64,000 nt of DNA from Hofstenia miamia (GCA_004352715.1 SCFE01000024.1:1526498-1590497), one strand, 5' to 3'; positions 1 through 10,599 are shown, counted from the stretch's first letter. Notes: a model not told the origin generated them from the sequence alone. Numbers and translations: made by a program.

Positions 1-97
1 CAATTGGAGTGTCCTTTGCCATGGTAAAGGCTGGCCGCGATATTGGATTAACTAGCAAACAACAATGGCGGCAGTAATTATCGTCTAATTTAGCGTA

Positions 98-346
98 ATG
101 ACGCAAATTTACAAGTGTCTCCATATTTATGTCGGGCCTCAAAACCGCACCGCTTTAATGATTTGCGTGCTAGACAGCCATGTCAAGTACTTGAAAATTA
201 CGCTGCCAGCGCAGACCCACAACTTCAAAGTCAACATAGATGTCAATCAAACCATCTGCCTATCGACGTGCTTGCACCAGAGATATATTTTGTTTACACA
301 TGCGCAGAAAAATGTAGTGTCTCCAAACTTTTGTCGGCTACTGTAA
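98..346. other. No supported gene at left edge
   Basis: Two overlapping short open frames run here on the plus strand (98-346 and 115-438). Neither has a recognisable domain or splice context, and the second runs into the TAA microsatellite, so I treat them as chance frames. The stretch is noticeably less AT-rich than what follows. Confidence 0.4.
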
Positions 347-2156
347 TAATTATAATAATAATAATAATAAACTTTATTTTAAGCTTACCGGTAAACTACA
401 CTACAAACTGCAAAACTAACAAAAATAAAAATAATTAATAACAGGAGAAATATCGATCAGGAAAGATGGTCTTTGATGAGAATAATTTCGGTGGTTTGTT
501 TTTTTCTGAATTTTGATGTCGCGTATTTAGTTCTTTAACTAATGAATTGTTTTAGTGGATGTTTTTGAGAGTCTTCGAAGTGTTGATGTAATGCTTTGTC
601 TTTTGCTTTAATGATAATAATATTTAAATATTTAGTAATAAGCTTATATTTAAACGCTTTCTTGTATATGTTGTTAAGCTTAGATAAAGATTTTTCTGAT
701 TCAACTACATATACTTGTATGCCGTAAATTGTAATACTTAAAGAATCACAATTTAAAGAATCAATGTATATATTGAACACAAACGGCACTTTGAGGAACA
801 CCTTTGTTGATCTTTTCCATTCCTGAAAGTTTATTGTTATATTTAACCATTTGTTGTCTATTACCTATGAAACTATCAAGCCAATTAATGATGTAGGACT
901 TTATTTTGTTTGGCATTTCTAATAAAATGTAATGATTTACATTGTCAAAGGCTTTCTTGATATTAAGGCTGATTAATCTTACATAATCATAATTTCCATT
1001 TTGTAGTTAGATAAAGGCATTTGTTGTTGTTTCATTTGTTCGGAATCCATGCTGATATTTAAATGACTATTGTAGATATCTTTGACATGAATTTTAAACA
1101 CAAGTTTTTCAAAAATTCTTGGCAATATTGATGTGATGCTAATGGTCTTAAATTATTTTGATTTTGGAATTACTATTATTATTGCAGTTTTCCAAATTTT
1201 CGGGAATTTAATAGTTCCTTGCGATTCTTCAAATATATAATTAACTATTGGTGCAATTATATACGAAAATTTTTTAATATACCAATATGTGTTTTTGACG
1301 TTTTTCAATGCATGACATACTTGATGCATTGCTAAGGATGGAATCTCTTCAGTATTTATATTTGGAGTTCTAGTTTGTGTGTAATTCAAATCATTTGATA
1401 CATTAGTAAACATTTTGTTGATTTCATTTGCATCAAAGTCTTTATTCATCTTTGATAGTGTATTGCGTGCCATAAGTTGATTTATTATTACATCGTATGA
1501 TTTCCTCAAATACTTCAAAAATATATATTATTCATTAAACAGTTTAGTTTTTCAATGTTTTGAAATTGAATTGTCACTTTTTCTTTGCCTTTTATAAGTG
1601 AAGATTCTGCTATTAAACCAAGATGATCTGTAGAAACCCCAGCTTGAAATGTATAACAATTTTTATATAAATTTGAATGAGAGGTTACAACATTATTTAG
1701 GTTTCTTAATTTTCTTGTATTTTTATTATTGAGTTTTGTCATTCAGATAGAACTTGATAGCTCATCAACATTCAGATTATTAAAGTTTATACAATCCGGC
1801 AATATACATTGACTTGTTATTAGCACAATAATTCTACATTAATTGCTTCAGAAAATACTACGAGACTGCTTTCAATATTGCTTTTAACATAAATACATCC
1901 ACCATAACCTCTGTGCATTTTATTCGAAATTTCCCGATCTTTTCTAAAACAAAAATATCCAGCCAGTTGATGATAACTTTCAGATATTTCATAGTCAAAA
2001 CCAAATTTCACTAAATAAATATGACAATCTTTTGAAAAAATAGAGCAGTTGCATTCCTCAGGGTATGAAGTGCTGCAATTTCCACATTTATGTTTACAAG
2101 GATTATTCTTATTTCGACAATTTGTATATATGATTTTCTGCACAGAACATGCACAT
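345..2156 (-). pseudogene. Non-LTR retrotransposon copy 1 (Jockey-like), broken
   Basis: This is a decayed non-LTR retrotransposon read from the N gap leftwards. Next to the gap is a gag-type cysteine cluster (CSVQKIIYTNC, then GNCSTSYPEEC) like the second zinc knuckle of Jockey-group ORF1. The start of an endonuclease follows (GYGGCIYVKSNI, 1,820-2,040), then an endonuclease C-terminal piece with STDHLGLI (1,515-1,742), then the RT N-terminal region with FPKIWKTAIIIVIPKSK (1,153-1,518). Further RT pieces lie in shifted frames to about 535, including FNIYIDSL. A (TAA)n tract at 346-372 is in the position of a 3' tail. The middle of the endonuclease is missing and several frames are broken. 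A close second copy lies at 44.3-46.1 kb. The family call rests on motif order; the clade is less sure. Confidence 0.85.
346..372. repeat. (TAA)n microsatellite, likely retrotransposon tail
   Basis: A run of TAA units lies just beyond the 3' end of the minus-strand retrotransposon remnant. Simple-repeat tails are typical of several non-LTR families, so this probably marks the element's 3' terminus. Confidence 0.6.
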
Positions 2157-3156
2157 NNNNNNNNNNNNNNNNNNNNNNNNNNNNNNNNNNNNNNNNNNNN
2201 NNNNNNNNNNNNNNNNNNNNNNNNNNNNNNNNNNNNNNNNNNNNNNNNNNNNNNNNNNNNNNNNNNNNNNNNNNNNNNNNNNNNNNNNNNNNNNNNNNNN
2301 NNNNNNNNNNNNNNNNNNNNNNNNNNNNNNNNNNNNNNNNNNNNNNNNNNNNNNNNNNNNNNNNNNNNNNNNNNNNNNNNNNNNNNNNNNNNNNNNNNNN
2401 NNNNNNNNNNNNNNNNNNNNNNNNNNNNNNNNNNNNNNNNNNNNNNNNNNNNNNNNNNNNNNNNNNNNNNNNNNNNNNNNNNNNNNNNNNNNNNNNNNNN
2501 NNNNNNNNNNNNNNNNNNNNNNNNNNNNNNNNNNNNNNNNNNNNNNNNNNNNNNNNNNNNNNNNNNNNNNNNNNNNNNNNNNNNNNNNNNNNNNNNNNNN
2601 NNNNNNNNNNNNNNNNNNNNNNNNNNNNNNNNNNNNNNNNNNNNNNNNNNNNNNNNNNNNNNNNNNNNNNNNNNNNNNNNNNNNNNNNNNNNNNNNNNNN
2701 NNNNNNNNNNNNNNNNNNNNNNNNNNNNNNNNNNNNNNNNNNNNNNNNNNNNNNNNNNNNNNNNNNNNNNNNNNNNNNNNNNNNNNNNNNNNNNNNNNNN
2801 NNNNNNNNNNNNNNNNNNNNNNNNNNNNNNNNNNNNNNNNNNNNNNNNNNNNNNNNNNNNNNNNNNNNNNNNNNNNNNNNNNNNNNNNNNNNNNNNNNNN
2901 NNNNNNNNNNNNNNNNNNNNNNNNNNNNNNNNNNNNNNNNNNNNNNNNNNNNNNNNNNNNNNNNNNNNNNNNNNNNNNNNNNNNNNNNNNNNNNNNNNNN
3001 NNNNNNNNNNNNNNNNNNNNNNNNNNNNNNNNNNNNNNNNNNNNNNNNNNNNNNNNNNNNNNNNNNNNNNNNNNNNNNNNNNNNNNNNNNNNNNNNNNNN
3101 NNNNNNNNNNNNNNNNNNNNNNNNNNNNNNNNNNNNNNNNNNNNNNNNNNNNNNNN
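2157..3156. other. Assembly gap (1,000 N)
   Basis: Exactly 1,000 N, probably a default-size scaffold gap. Retrotransposon sequence lies on the left and the inverted module repeat on the right, so the gap hides the 5' part of the retrotransposon and most of a minus-oriented copy of the TTTTAGGCC module. Any frame crossing it is an artefact. Confidence 0.98.
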
Positions 3157-3235
3157 CACCTGACCCTGAAATATTTTTAGGTTTTACACAAGTTTTAACA
3201 CTTATACAATTTTCCAATGACCATTTTTATTAAAT
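3157..3235 (-). repeat. TTTTAGGCC module, minus copy truncated by gap
   Basis: Read on the minus strand, this contains the same sequence that begins the modules near 26,780, 29,980, 32,711 and 36,906 (ATGGTCATTGGAAAATTGTATAAG-like start, then CCTAAAAATATTTCAGG). It is the only copy in this orientation. It shows that the satellite plus module order continues downstream of the micro-exon gene into the gap. Confidence 0.85.
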
Positions 3236-3715
3236 ACTATACAGGAACAACCTTACGGCGATCCTAAATTCAAACATTTCCCTAAGCAATATATGTTTCA
3301 TAGTTAAGAATTGAGAAGAAATATACAACAACAACCATAGGGCGATCCTAAATTGAAATCTTTCTCTAAGCAATATATGTTTTTCACTTAAAAATCAATA
3401 GATACTATACAGGAACAACCTTACGGCGATCCTAAATTTTAACATTTCTGTAAGCAATATATGTTTTTAACTTAAAAATACAATCTTATAAAAAATATAT
3501 GTTTTCTACTTAACAATAAATAAGACTTATACAAGAACAGCTTTATGGCGTCCTAAATTTAAACATTTCTCTAAGCAATATATGGTTTCTACTTAAAAAT
3601 TAAAAATCAAAATATGAACAACTTACAGCTATAATTAAAATGTACATTTATATAAAAAACACATGTTTTCTATTTAACCCAATAAATAAAGACTTATACA
3701 AAACAGGAATGAAAT
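3236..3715 (-). repeat. 84-bp satellite array, minus orientation
   Basis: About five or six degenerate copies of the satellite that fills 25.5-41.5 kb, here reversed. Each has TAGGATCGCC(A/G)TAAGGTTGTTC and ACATATATTGCTTA blocks read on the minus strand. The array lies between the 3' end of the micro-exon gene and the module copy next to the gap. Confidence 0.9.
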
Positions 3716-3817
3716 CGTTTTTTGAAGATTGGATTCATAAATTTTGCAATGAATGAACTTGATCCTGAACTTTCTTTATTACATTTTTCCTGAACAATGA
3801 CTTCTGCCTTACTGTCT
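3700..3817 (-). CDS. Candidate terminal exon
   Basis: The acceptor is TTATTTTAG. From phase 0 it reads Arg-Gln-stop. From the +1 frame it stays open for about 40 codons (DSKAEVIVQEK...). Plus-strand paralogues at 25,270 and 34,238 keep the acceptor. In the +1 frame they differ by a 3-nt indel and mostly by substitutions, which hints that this longer frame was once translated. Phase is unresolved. Confidence 0.4.
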
Positions 3818-4468
3818 CTAAAATAAATTTTAAAAATTAAAAAATCATTTTATTATTTATGTTGTGATAGTCAAGTAAATAAATAAAATAATGTATATTG
3901 CAGGAAATATTTTATTTTAATAATCGATATATTGACGCAGCATACTATTGTTTTAAAAAATATTAATGTAAGGAAATTGTAGAACATTATACTATACTAA
4001 GCTTGAAAATGACAATGTACATAAAAAACATAAGAAATATGTGTTTTAGATATAATCTAGGTAGGTAGTATTGGGTAATTGCAATGAAACAGTTACATTT
4101 TAGACATATTTCAACTTTGCATATACACCTATAAATATATGATTGAAAGCATAAACTTTCCGCCAACCCAGTGGATCCGACAAACACTGAATCCGTTTAA
4201 ATCTCTTATTGCAGCTACTCAAAAGACAAATTGTTATTTTGAAATACATAATAAATTTAACTGCGATTACTCCTTGAGAATATATTTACATATGATGTTT
4301 AAAATGCGAAAATTATTGAATAGAAACATAATTTCTACTTACAGCAAATTCAATGAGATTATATTATCCACATAATTCAAAGTATATCTAGAGAACAAAC
4401 TTATTGTGATCTTAAATTTAAAGATTTCTCTACACAATATATTTTTTCAATTAAATATTCAGATTAAA

Positions 4469-4522
<54 letters not shown>

Positions 4523-6638
4523 TAGTTTTATATTGTACAACAGACAATTACTAATTTTGTTTCATTGCCGATGATATATCAACACTGCTTTCAAATATCC
4601 ATTTGCTTTTTCTGTTATATAATACCACTATATTATTTAATATCGATTCACATATAACGCAAAATATTCTACAATTTTTTAAATCTGAAATAGAACATTT
4701 TGCAAGCTAATTTTATAGTAATATTTGATTTTTATTGATTTATACTTACTGTGGAAATATTTCTGTCTTCATGTATTCTTTTTCTTACAGCATTCATCTT
4801 CTGAATTTTTGATGGGGAAGGAATCTAAAATATATATTATTTTCAAAAAACTATATTTATTGCAACATTTACATGTACTATAGTGATATTTTAATATTAA
4901 ATTGAAATGTAAGTAATTATTACAATATAGCTTTTTTAAATTTTATATAATTACTTTTGTAGAATATTACAATTTCATCAAAGATATCACTGTAGTTTAC
5001 AGTGTATTGCGCAATATTTATATTAAAAATGCTCACTCTCTCTTGAACAGTCACAGTGGTATTGTTTGATTGATTGTCAAGAGAGGGAGATATACATCGT
5101 ACATTGCTCCAAATTTCGTTGAATTGCGAATTCCATTCGCTAAGAAATTGTGGTGTACGAGAAGATTCTTTGAGTTGTGCGGCTAATGCAGATTTTTGCT
5201 GACCAATTTCTTGCATTACAGCAATTTTTTTGGAAGCAAGCTCTGCAGACATCTAAATATTATATGAGCAATTTAATTTTTACATGTGTATTTTACTCTC
5301 TGTTCAGAAGTTGATGATGCAATCAACCTAACTTTAATAGGAGAATGTAGTTGTGGGGGGGAAGGAGTTGGAGGGAGAGGCTAAATAACAAATATTATGC
5401 TCTGTAATAAATTATGACAATTTATTATTACTAGACACAGACAGGAAATCTATTCAGGTCTTTTATAAACAGAATGAATGGTCTATTAAAGTTTTCAAGC
5501 GAGCACTCAAACATGAGCTTTTTGCTTTTTTAGCGCACTACAATTAAAACATATTTCCCAAATATGTATAAGCCAGTTAGTAATGATATTTCAATCAGCA
5601 TTTTCGCAATTTCATAGCTCTAATAAATTTTTTTAAGGGAATGACCTTTAATAAAACGTTGATTGTCCAGCCAATAATGCTTGGATCGACTTAGGACCAC
5701 TTTTATTCTCTTCTAAATTACATTTTGCTTCTAGAACAAACTTTTGAACTTATTCAAAGCAATAACTAATACAAAATTGTTTTATTCAGTAATGTGCTAC
5801 ATTATCCTGCTACTATAATGCTTCATGTTAAAATGTCTTAAAAAATATATTACTAGATCTATTCTAAAAAACAATGGAAGCCATTTTCTAGGTATATATA
5901 TATATCTTACTATTAAGCTTGACCTTGAGAACATGAATTTTGACCCAACCCAACAATGCACATTACTTCATGTACTTAATGTATTTAATTTTTATTGATT
6001 ATCCATTTATAGATGTGTGTGTTTAAAAAAATATTAATGTTTTAATTAGAATGTTAACTGTAATTTGATCTTAGAATAATACAATTTACACTATAATTGC
6101 TATTCACTCTAAATATATTTATATTTTAATTTACAAAAAAATTAATATTTTTAAAAAAATATATAATATATAATAATAAAATTTACATTCTAATAGCTAT
6201 TTACTATAAATATATTTGATTTTATAATTACTACCAATCGATAGGAGCGCGTATTTACAAAAAGTTTTATATTTTTACAGCAATTTTAGTCATAATTTTA
6301 TTTTAGAATGACAAATAATAATTCCTTACCTGCTGTAGCACATCCTGTGTTGGGGTGGAAGGTGGAGTGCATAAAGCAGCAGTCACTGTTCTTGCAGCAT
6401 TCGCTTTTGCAATATTCGCTTGTCTAGCTTGCAATTTCCGACTCTTAACCATCTAAATATTTCATTTAAATATAAATTCTAATTACACTTATTTGATAGT
6501 TTTGTAGTGTATAATTAATTACTTATAGTAGTAAGCTCTAAATAAATTTTGCTATTAAGTTGTAGCTCTTAATATTATGCATATTTACATATACTAACAA
6601 TTTAGAAAACTGTTGTATATTACTAGATTATATATATA

Positions 6639-6675
<37 letters not shown>

Positions 6676-7929
6676 ATAAACACTTACATAATTTTTTTGA
6701 GATCGATTCGAAGTTTTCTAAAAATATGTTTTAATATGAATATATTATATATTAAAAATCTTTAAGTTTAATATAAATGCATTGACTATACAATGTGTAA
6801 ATTTTTATGTTTAGCTCTTTTAAAAGCATGTCTTAATGATAAATATTGTAAAATGATTTTTGTCAGTAACATGTACATATATAACCTAAAAGTATTGTGA
6901 CGTTAAATTAAATAAGCCAATTATGGATATGGAACTGTTTATTTAATATAAAATTTTTACGCTTTGCATTTGGAATAGTAGTCGAATTTCTTATGTATGA
7001 GTTTAAGGTTTTTTGAAAAAAATTATTTGCAACCATATCCACCACTCTCCAGAAAAGTTTTTTGCAGCAGTCTACATTTTTTATTCAGCGGCTTCTAGAT
7101 TTTGTGAAAATTTTTATCCAAAACCCCTATATATACATATAATGAATATATGAAAACTTACATTATTTCCTTGAGGACGATTAGGAGTTGTCTAAAAATA
7201 TGTTGTAATATAAATATATTATATATTATAAATCTTTAAGTTTAATATAAATGTATTTACTATATATTTTGTGGTAATTGTGAGTGATATACTTTTTACG
7301 AACAATATCATTATAATATAATTCATCCTAGTTTTCTTATGAGAACCTATTGGAACTTTCTTACATAATGTATAATTTTCTTAAAGCTAATCTCTAACAC
7401 AAAAAGATTGTAGACAATATAACATACTAATTCCTGTTTAGATATTGTAATTAGAATTAACAGTTGCTAAATAAAATTTATAATTCTTCAATTAATGTAT
7501 AATTCCCTTAAAAAGTAATTTGTAATTTACAAGATTATGGAAAATTAAGCATACTTACATTAGAGTCTTTTTTGTAGAGTCGGTTCTAAATAAATATATG
7601 ATAAAATATATTTGTTAAAAATGTGAAATATTAAAAAAAAATTGTAAATAATTAAATATAACACTGTAAATTAAGTCTAACTCCAATGACAATTCTAACC
7701 CATTTATTTTTTAAAAATAATAAACTTGGTTTTAAATGAGAAAGAAACATTATGAAACTTTATGGGAATCCTAAAATACAAAACTAAGCTTACATTTTTT
7801 TAAGTAGTCTTAGGATTTAAATAGATTGAAAATATGAAAGATTTTAAAAGTTAATATTACAGCTAATTGCAATGTTTTAAATAGTTTGAATTTAGGATCG
7901 CCGTAAGGTTGTTCTTGTAAATTTCTTTT

Positions 7930-7979
<50 letters not shown>

Positions 7980-10504
7980 GAATGTATAAACACTTACATC
8001 ATTTCTTTGAGATTGATTAGGGGTTCTCTAAAAATATGTTTTAATATGAATATATTATATATTAAAAAATCTTTAAGTTTAGTATAAATGTATTTACTGT
8101 ATATTTGATAAATGTTTATGTTAACCACTTTTAAAACCATGTCTTAATAATAAATATTGTAAAATGATTTTTGTCAGTAACATGTACATATATAACCTAA
8201 AAAATGGTGACGTCAAATTAAGTAAACCACTGATGGATATGGAACTGTTTATTTAATATAAAATTTTTACACTGTGCATTTCGAATAGTAGTCGAATTTC
8301 TTATGTATGAGTTTCAAGATTTTCGGAAAAAAAATTTGTGCAACTGTATCCAGCGCCGTCTGGAAAAGTATCTAGCAGCCGTTCATATTTTTTATTTAGC
8401 GCCTTGTAGATATTGTTAAATTTTTTATCCAAAGCTCGTATATATATATATATATATAAACACTTAAAGCATAAAATCTTACATTCTTTTTTTGATGTCG
8501 ATTAGGAGTTTTCTAAAAATATGTTTTAATTAAAAAATAATACTTTATAGCAATTCTAAATATAAAAATACAAAACTAAGCTTACATTTTTGTAAGTAGT
8601 TTTAAGATTTAAATAGATTAAAATTTTGAAAGATTTTCAAAATTAGTATTACAGATAATTGCATAACTCTCTAAATATGAAGCTAACGTTAGGTTATAGG
8701 AAAATAATATTTACATAAATAATTTAAGCTTACCATTTTTGAATTAAGAATTCTAAAACATAAATGCACTTTAATTTTGCGGAATGGACAATTAAATAAA
8801 AATATACTTTTTCATTTAATAATATATTTTAATATACATATTATATATATATATATATATATGCATATTGAATTAAGACTTTCGGCATAATTCAAAAGCA
8901 AAACATCTTACATATTTAAGTAGTATTTATTATAATAATTATGTATATAGAAAGCATAGTTTTAAGTTAAAATATATATATATATATAGCAAGTGAAAAT
9001 CAATAAAGTATTTGTAGACTTTTCCCCATCACCTTTGAGTAGTGTTTCTGAAAATATTAAACAACCATTAGGATATTAGTTGAATAAATGTTGAATTATT
9101 GTCTCAAGCAGCAATATAGTGTTTTTATCTAATATATAATTACGAAATATCAACATTTTCAGATACACTACCTGTGAGGTAGCCATACTAGATGCGCTTT
9201 TTTTAAGGTGGTATCGCCAATAGCCCTAGCTACAGTTGACAATTAATTGTTCTCAAAGTAAATTATATATTAACATATATATAATATATATTATATTAGT
9301 GATATGTAAGACAATGTTTGAAAAGTTTTAATATAATTGTTTTTGAAGATAATTTGTAGTATTTTTTGTGGGAAATGAAAGATTTATAATTTGGCATATT
9401 GCATGAGGTCTACCAGAATGATCTTTTAATTTTAGAATTTTGTTGTACTAAAATTTTTTTTAAAAAAGTTCATTAAAAGAAAGGCTAAAAATTTAGTGTA
9501 AAATAATAAAGAAACAAATCTTACTTTAAGTCGTTAATGCATAAGACTGTACATGCATCATGAAGGTCGTTATAAATTAGCTGTACAAACAAAAGCATAA
9601 ACTAATTGTTAGTGAAGTATGGTTGTGGGGAAATTCTTAAATATTGATTTGTACAAAATTTTTGTGAAATTTAATCGTCTTTGAAATTTTATTTTTAAAT
9701 ACTTATTAGTAAAAAAGAAAATGTCTTTCTTGAGTAAATGTGGGTATTTATAAAAATAGAGTAAATGTAAGAAATAATTTTACATGGGTAGAGGAGATAT
9801 TCACTAACTTTTACAGAGATATTACTAAAATTTTAAGTGTGTATTTCATTAAACATATTTTAAATGTTTTGATAAATAGCATATTTATAATTATTTGTGA
9901 TGATTTTAGTTAATAATTATTAATTAATTACTTTTGAAGAAAATTATTGTCAACTGTATCCACCCGTGCTCTTTCAAAACTTTAGTAAAAATTTTAATTT
10001 TGAAGTATATTTATTGAAAAATTTTATAACAAAATTTTTATAGTTATATTAAAAAATGCATGCTTTAAAATAAACTTATTGATTTCTATATTCAGTGCGT
10101 AACTTATACTGCTTGCCATGATTTTAATTTTAAGTTAGTATAATATAGAAATGAATAGATAATGTATATCATTTGAGTTTTATAAAATATTTATTGTAAA
10201 TATTTGATTAGAATTTTTGTTGATAATTTTTGTGCTCATCAATAAAAAAGGAACACAAATTGGACTAATTTCTATAAGAATAAAATTAAAAGCTATAGCT
10301 GATATTAAAAGCATAGTATAAATAGAATTTGAAATTCGTATTTTCGCTAAAATAATGAAAAAAAATTAGAATTTGTGAAAAATTTGTTTTGAAAGAGCCC
10401 GATTTAATACCTTGAAATAAATGCGAAGAATACGTCGTTGTGAGCGAAATTTCTAATATAGAGTGTTTTATAGATATAGTAATTGATATACTTACTTTGT
10501 ACAT
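3700..10504 (-). CDS. Candidate micro-exon gene of unknown function (overall extent)
   Basis: A chain of minus-strand exons with GT..AG introns and compatible phases can be read: 10,496-10,504; 9,525-9,580; 9,172-9,187; 9,033-9,047; five micro-exons (8,483-8,512; 7,998-8,027; 7,559-7,585; 7,162-7,191; 6,688-6,717); 6,330-6,452; 5,297-5,380; 4,971-5,252; 4,750-4,824; and a terminal exon from 3,817. From 9,172 down to 4,750 every junction is phase 0. The predicted protein is about 280 residues: hydrophilic, with a Lys/Asn/Gln/Pro-rich low-complexity middle, a basic Ala-rich segment, a Pro-rich segment and a longer C-terminal exon. I recognise no domain. It sits downstream of the Helitron-like polyprotein on the same strand and may be an accessory gene of that element. 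The 5' end, some weak donors and the last exon are uncertain. Confidence 0.5.
4130..4380 (-). repeat. Intronic segment with plus-strand paralogue at 24,520-24,780
   Basis: About 250 bp is conserved between this intron of the micro-exon gene and the inverted copy in the repeat field. It includes TTGGCGGAAAGTTT and AGGAGTAATCGCA. Here a GTAAGT donor follows GAATTTGCT; in the copy the site reads GGTGTTAG, so that splice site is lost. A further small exon is possible here. Confidence 0.55.
4383..4518 (-). repeat. Single satellite unit (minus) and (TA)n tract
   Basis: One degenerate reversed satellite monomer lies at 4,383-4,460, followed by about 48 bp of perfect TA repeats (4,471-4,518). It lies in an intron of the candidate gene. 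Confidence 0.75.
4750..4824 (-). CDS. Exon, 75 nt, basic
   Basis: The acceptor is ATTTTAG and the donor is a perfect GTAAGT. The 25 codons in phase 0 begin IPSPSKIQKM and are Lys/Arg-rich, resembling a nuclear-localisation-type stretch. Confidence 0.6.
4971..5252 (-). CDS. Exon, ~282 nt, main C-terminal region
   Basis: The acceptor is ATATTTAG directly before ATG TCT GCA. It encodes 94 residues starting MSAELASKKIAVMQEIGQQK, a likely helix, then a mixed region with EWNSQFNEIW. The donor proposed is GTAATA after Asp-Glu-Ile, which keeps phase 0 with the next exon. If it is not used, the frame continues 16 codons to a stop at 4,920. No family recognised. Confidence 0.6.
5297..5380 (-). CDS. 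Exon, 84 nt, proline-rich
   Basis: The acceptor is GTTATTTAG and the donor GTAAAA. The 28 codons in phase 0 begin PLPPTPSPPQ and end STSEQR. The intron to the next exon is only 44 nt. Confidence 0.6.
5381..6329 (-). other. Long AT-rich intron, no further features
   Basis: A 949-nt intron between the Pro-rich and Ala-rich exons of the candidate gene. Apart from short TA tracts I see no coding or repeat content. Confidence 0.45.
6330..6452 (-). CDS. Exon, 123 nt, basic Ala-rich
   Basis: The acceptor is ATATTTAG and the donor GTAAGG. The 41 codons are open only in phase 0, begin MVKSRKLQARQ and continue through an Ala/Asn-rich stretch to a Thr/Pro-rich end (TPPSTPTQ). The likely secondary structure is a basic helix followed by a disordered tail. 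The exact fit of frame to both splice sites makes this one of the best-supported exons. Confidence 0.65.
6688..6717 (-). CDS. Micro-exon 5, 30 nt (KTSNRSQKNY)
   Basis: It is bounded by TTTTTAG and GTAAGTG, has ten codons and is phase 0. It is the last of the paralogous run before the 123-nt exon. Confidence 0.6.
7162..7191 (-). CDS. Micro-exon 4, 30 nt (TTPNRPQGNN)
   Basis: It is bounded by TTTTTAG and GTAAGT, has ten codons and is phase 0. It has the same TPNRxQ core as micro-exons 1 and 2. Confidence 0.6.
7559..7585 (-). CDS. Micro-exon 3, 27 nt (NRLYKKDSN)
   Basis: It is bounded by TTTAG and GTAAGT, has nine codons and is phase 0. It diverges from the other four but keeps the size class, the splice sites and the Asn/Lys-rich composition. 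Confidence 0.5.
7887..7976 (+). repeat. Isolated satellite unit and (TA)n, plus orientation
   Basis: One plus-oriented monomer (TTTAGGATCGCCGTAAGG, TTCTTGTAAATTTC) runs straight into (TA)n, exactly like the ends of the big arrays at 26,457, 29,642 and 36,583. It is an island inside the candidate gene. Confidence 0.8.
7998..8027 (-). CDS. Micro-exon 2, 30 nt (RTPNQSQRND)
   Basis: It is bounded by TTTTTAG and GTAAGTG, has ten codons and is phase 0. It starts a ~485-bp exon-plus-intron unit that is duplicated at 6,688-7,161. Confidence 0.6.
8483..8512 (-). CDS. Micro-exon 1, 30 nt (KTPNRHQKKN)
   Basis: It is bounded by TTTTTAG and GTAAGAT, has exactly ten codons and is phase 0 on both sides. 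It is a paralogue of the micro-exons at 7,998, 7,162 and 6,688, sharing the pattern xTPNRxQxxN. Confidence 0.6.
9033..9047 (-). CDS. Candidate micro-exon, 15 nt (KHYSK)
   Basis: The acceptor is ATATTTTCAG. The exon is five codons in phase 0, with a weak donor GTGATG. If unspliced, the frame stops ten codons later. Confidence 0.3.
9172..9187 (-). CDS. Candidate exon, 16 nt
   Basis: The acceptor is GCATCTAG. The exon is one base completing the previous codon, then ATG GCT ACC TCA CAG, followed by a weak donor GTAGTG. It could instead be the translation start (M-A-T-S-Q) if the upstream exons are untranslated. Confidence 0.35.
9188..9524. other. Non-coding AT-rich stretch
   Basis: If the upstream candidate exon is real this is an intron. 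I see no other gene or repeat here. Confidence 0.4.
9525..9580 (-). CDS. Candidate exon, 56 nt
   Basis: The acceptor is TTTGTACAG and the donor GTAAGA. Read from phase 0 it encodes 18 residues, including NDLHDACTVL, and leaves two bases. Those two bases are completed by the first base of the next candidate exon (9,187). The phase match supports the chain. Confidence 0.35.
9581..10495. other. Non-coding AT-rich stretch
   Basis: No supported gene. It is a possible first intron of the micro-exon gene. A minus-strand frame at 10,286-10,573 crosses the GTAAGT at 10,490-10,495 and is not supported beyond it. Confidence 0.4.
10496..10504 (-). CDS. Candidate first coding exon (Met-Tyr-Lys)
   Basis: The codons ATG TAC AAA are followed directly by a GTAAGT donor. 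The frame is open for some 20 codons upstream but holds no earlier Met, so ATG at 10,504 would be the start. Joining to 9,525-9,580 keeps the frame open. This remains a guess without transcript data. Confidence 0.3.
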
Positions 10505-10599
10505 TGTCGAAATAGTGGATGAAAGGGATGGAGATATTAAGAAATTTGTAGATTTATTGAATCGATCTTTCAAATTATATTGTAATGCTATGTAATGTA

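Larger units (their letters stand above)
6681..8520 (-). repeat. Tandemly duplicated micro-exon/intron units
   Basis: The segment 6,681-7,160 (one micro-exon plus intron) recurs at 7,991-8,480 with clearly visible similarity, including ATTTTTGTCAGTAACATGT and GGAACTGTTTATTTAATA. Shorter unit starts recur at 7,155 and 8,476, and a further shared block lies at 7,760-7,870 and 8,545-8,660. The micro-exon series therefore arose by local duplication. (TA)n tracts at 6,631-6,671 and 7,936-7,976 flank units. Confidence 0.8.

Noticed and set aside
1820-3233. Long frames of 340-465 codons on both strands
   Set aside because: They consist almost entirely of the 1,000-N gap; only the ends are sequence.
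7787-7812. Possible micro-exons ending AAAAAT-GTAAGC at 7,790 and 8,590
   Set aside because: No TTTAG-type acceptor; the reading from the nearest AG contains an early stop. Probably decayed duplicates.
8734-8752. Possible 19-nt micro-exon (TTTTAG ... GTAAGC)
   Set aside because: The splice sites look good, but the length is not a multiple of three and phase 0 gives TAA, so it would break an otherwise consistent phase-0 chain.
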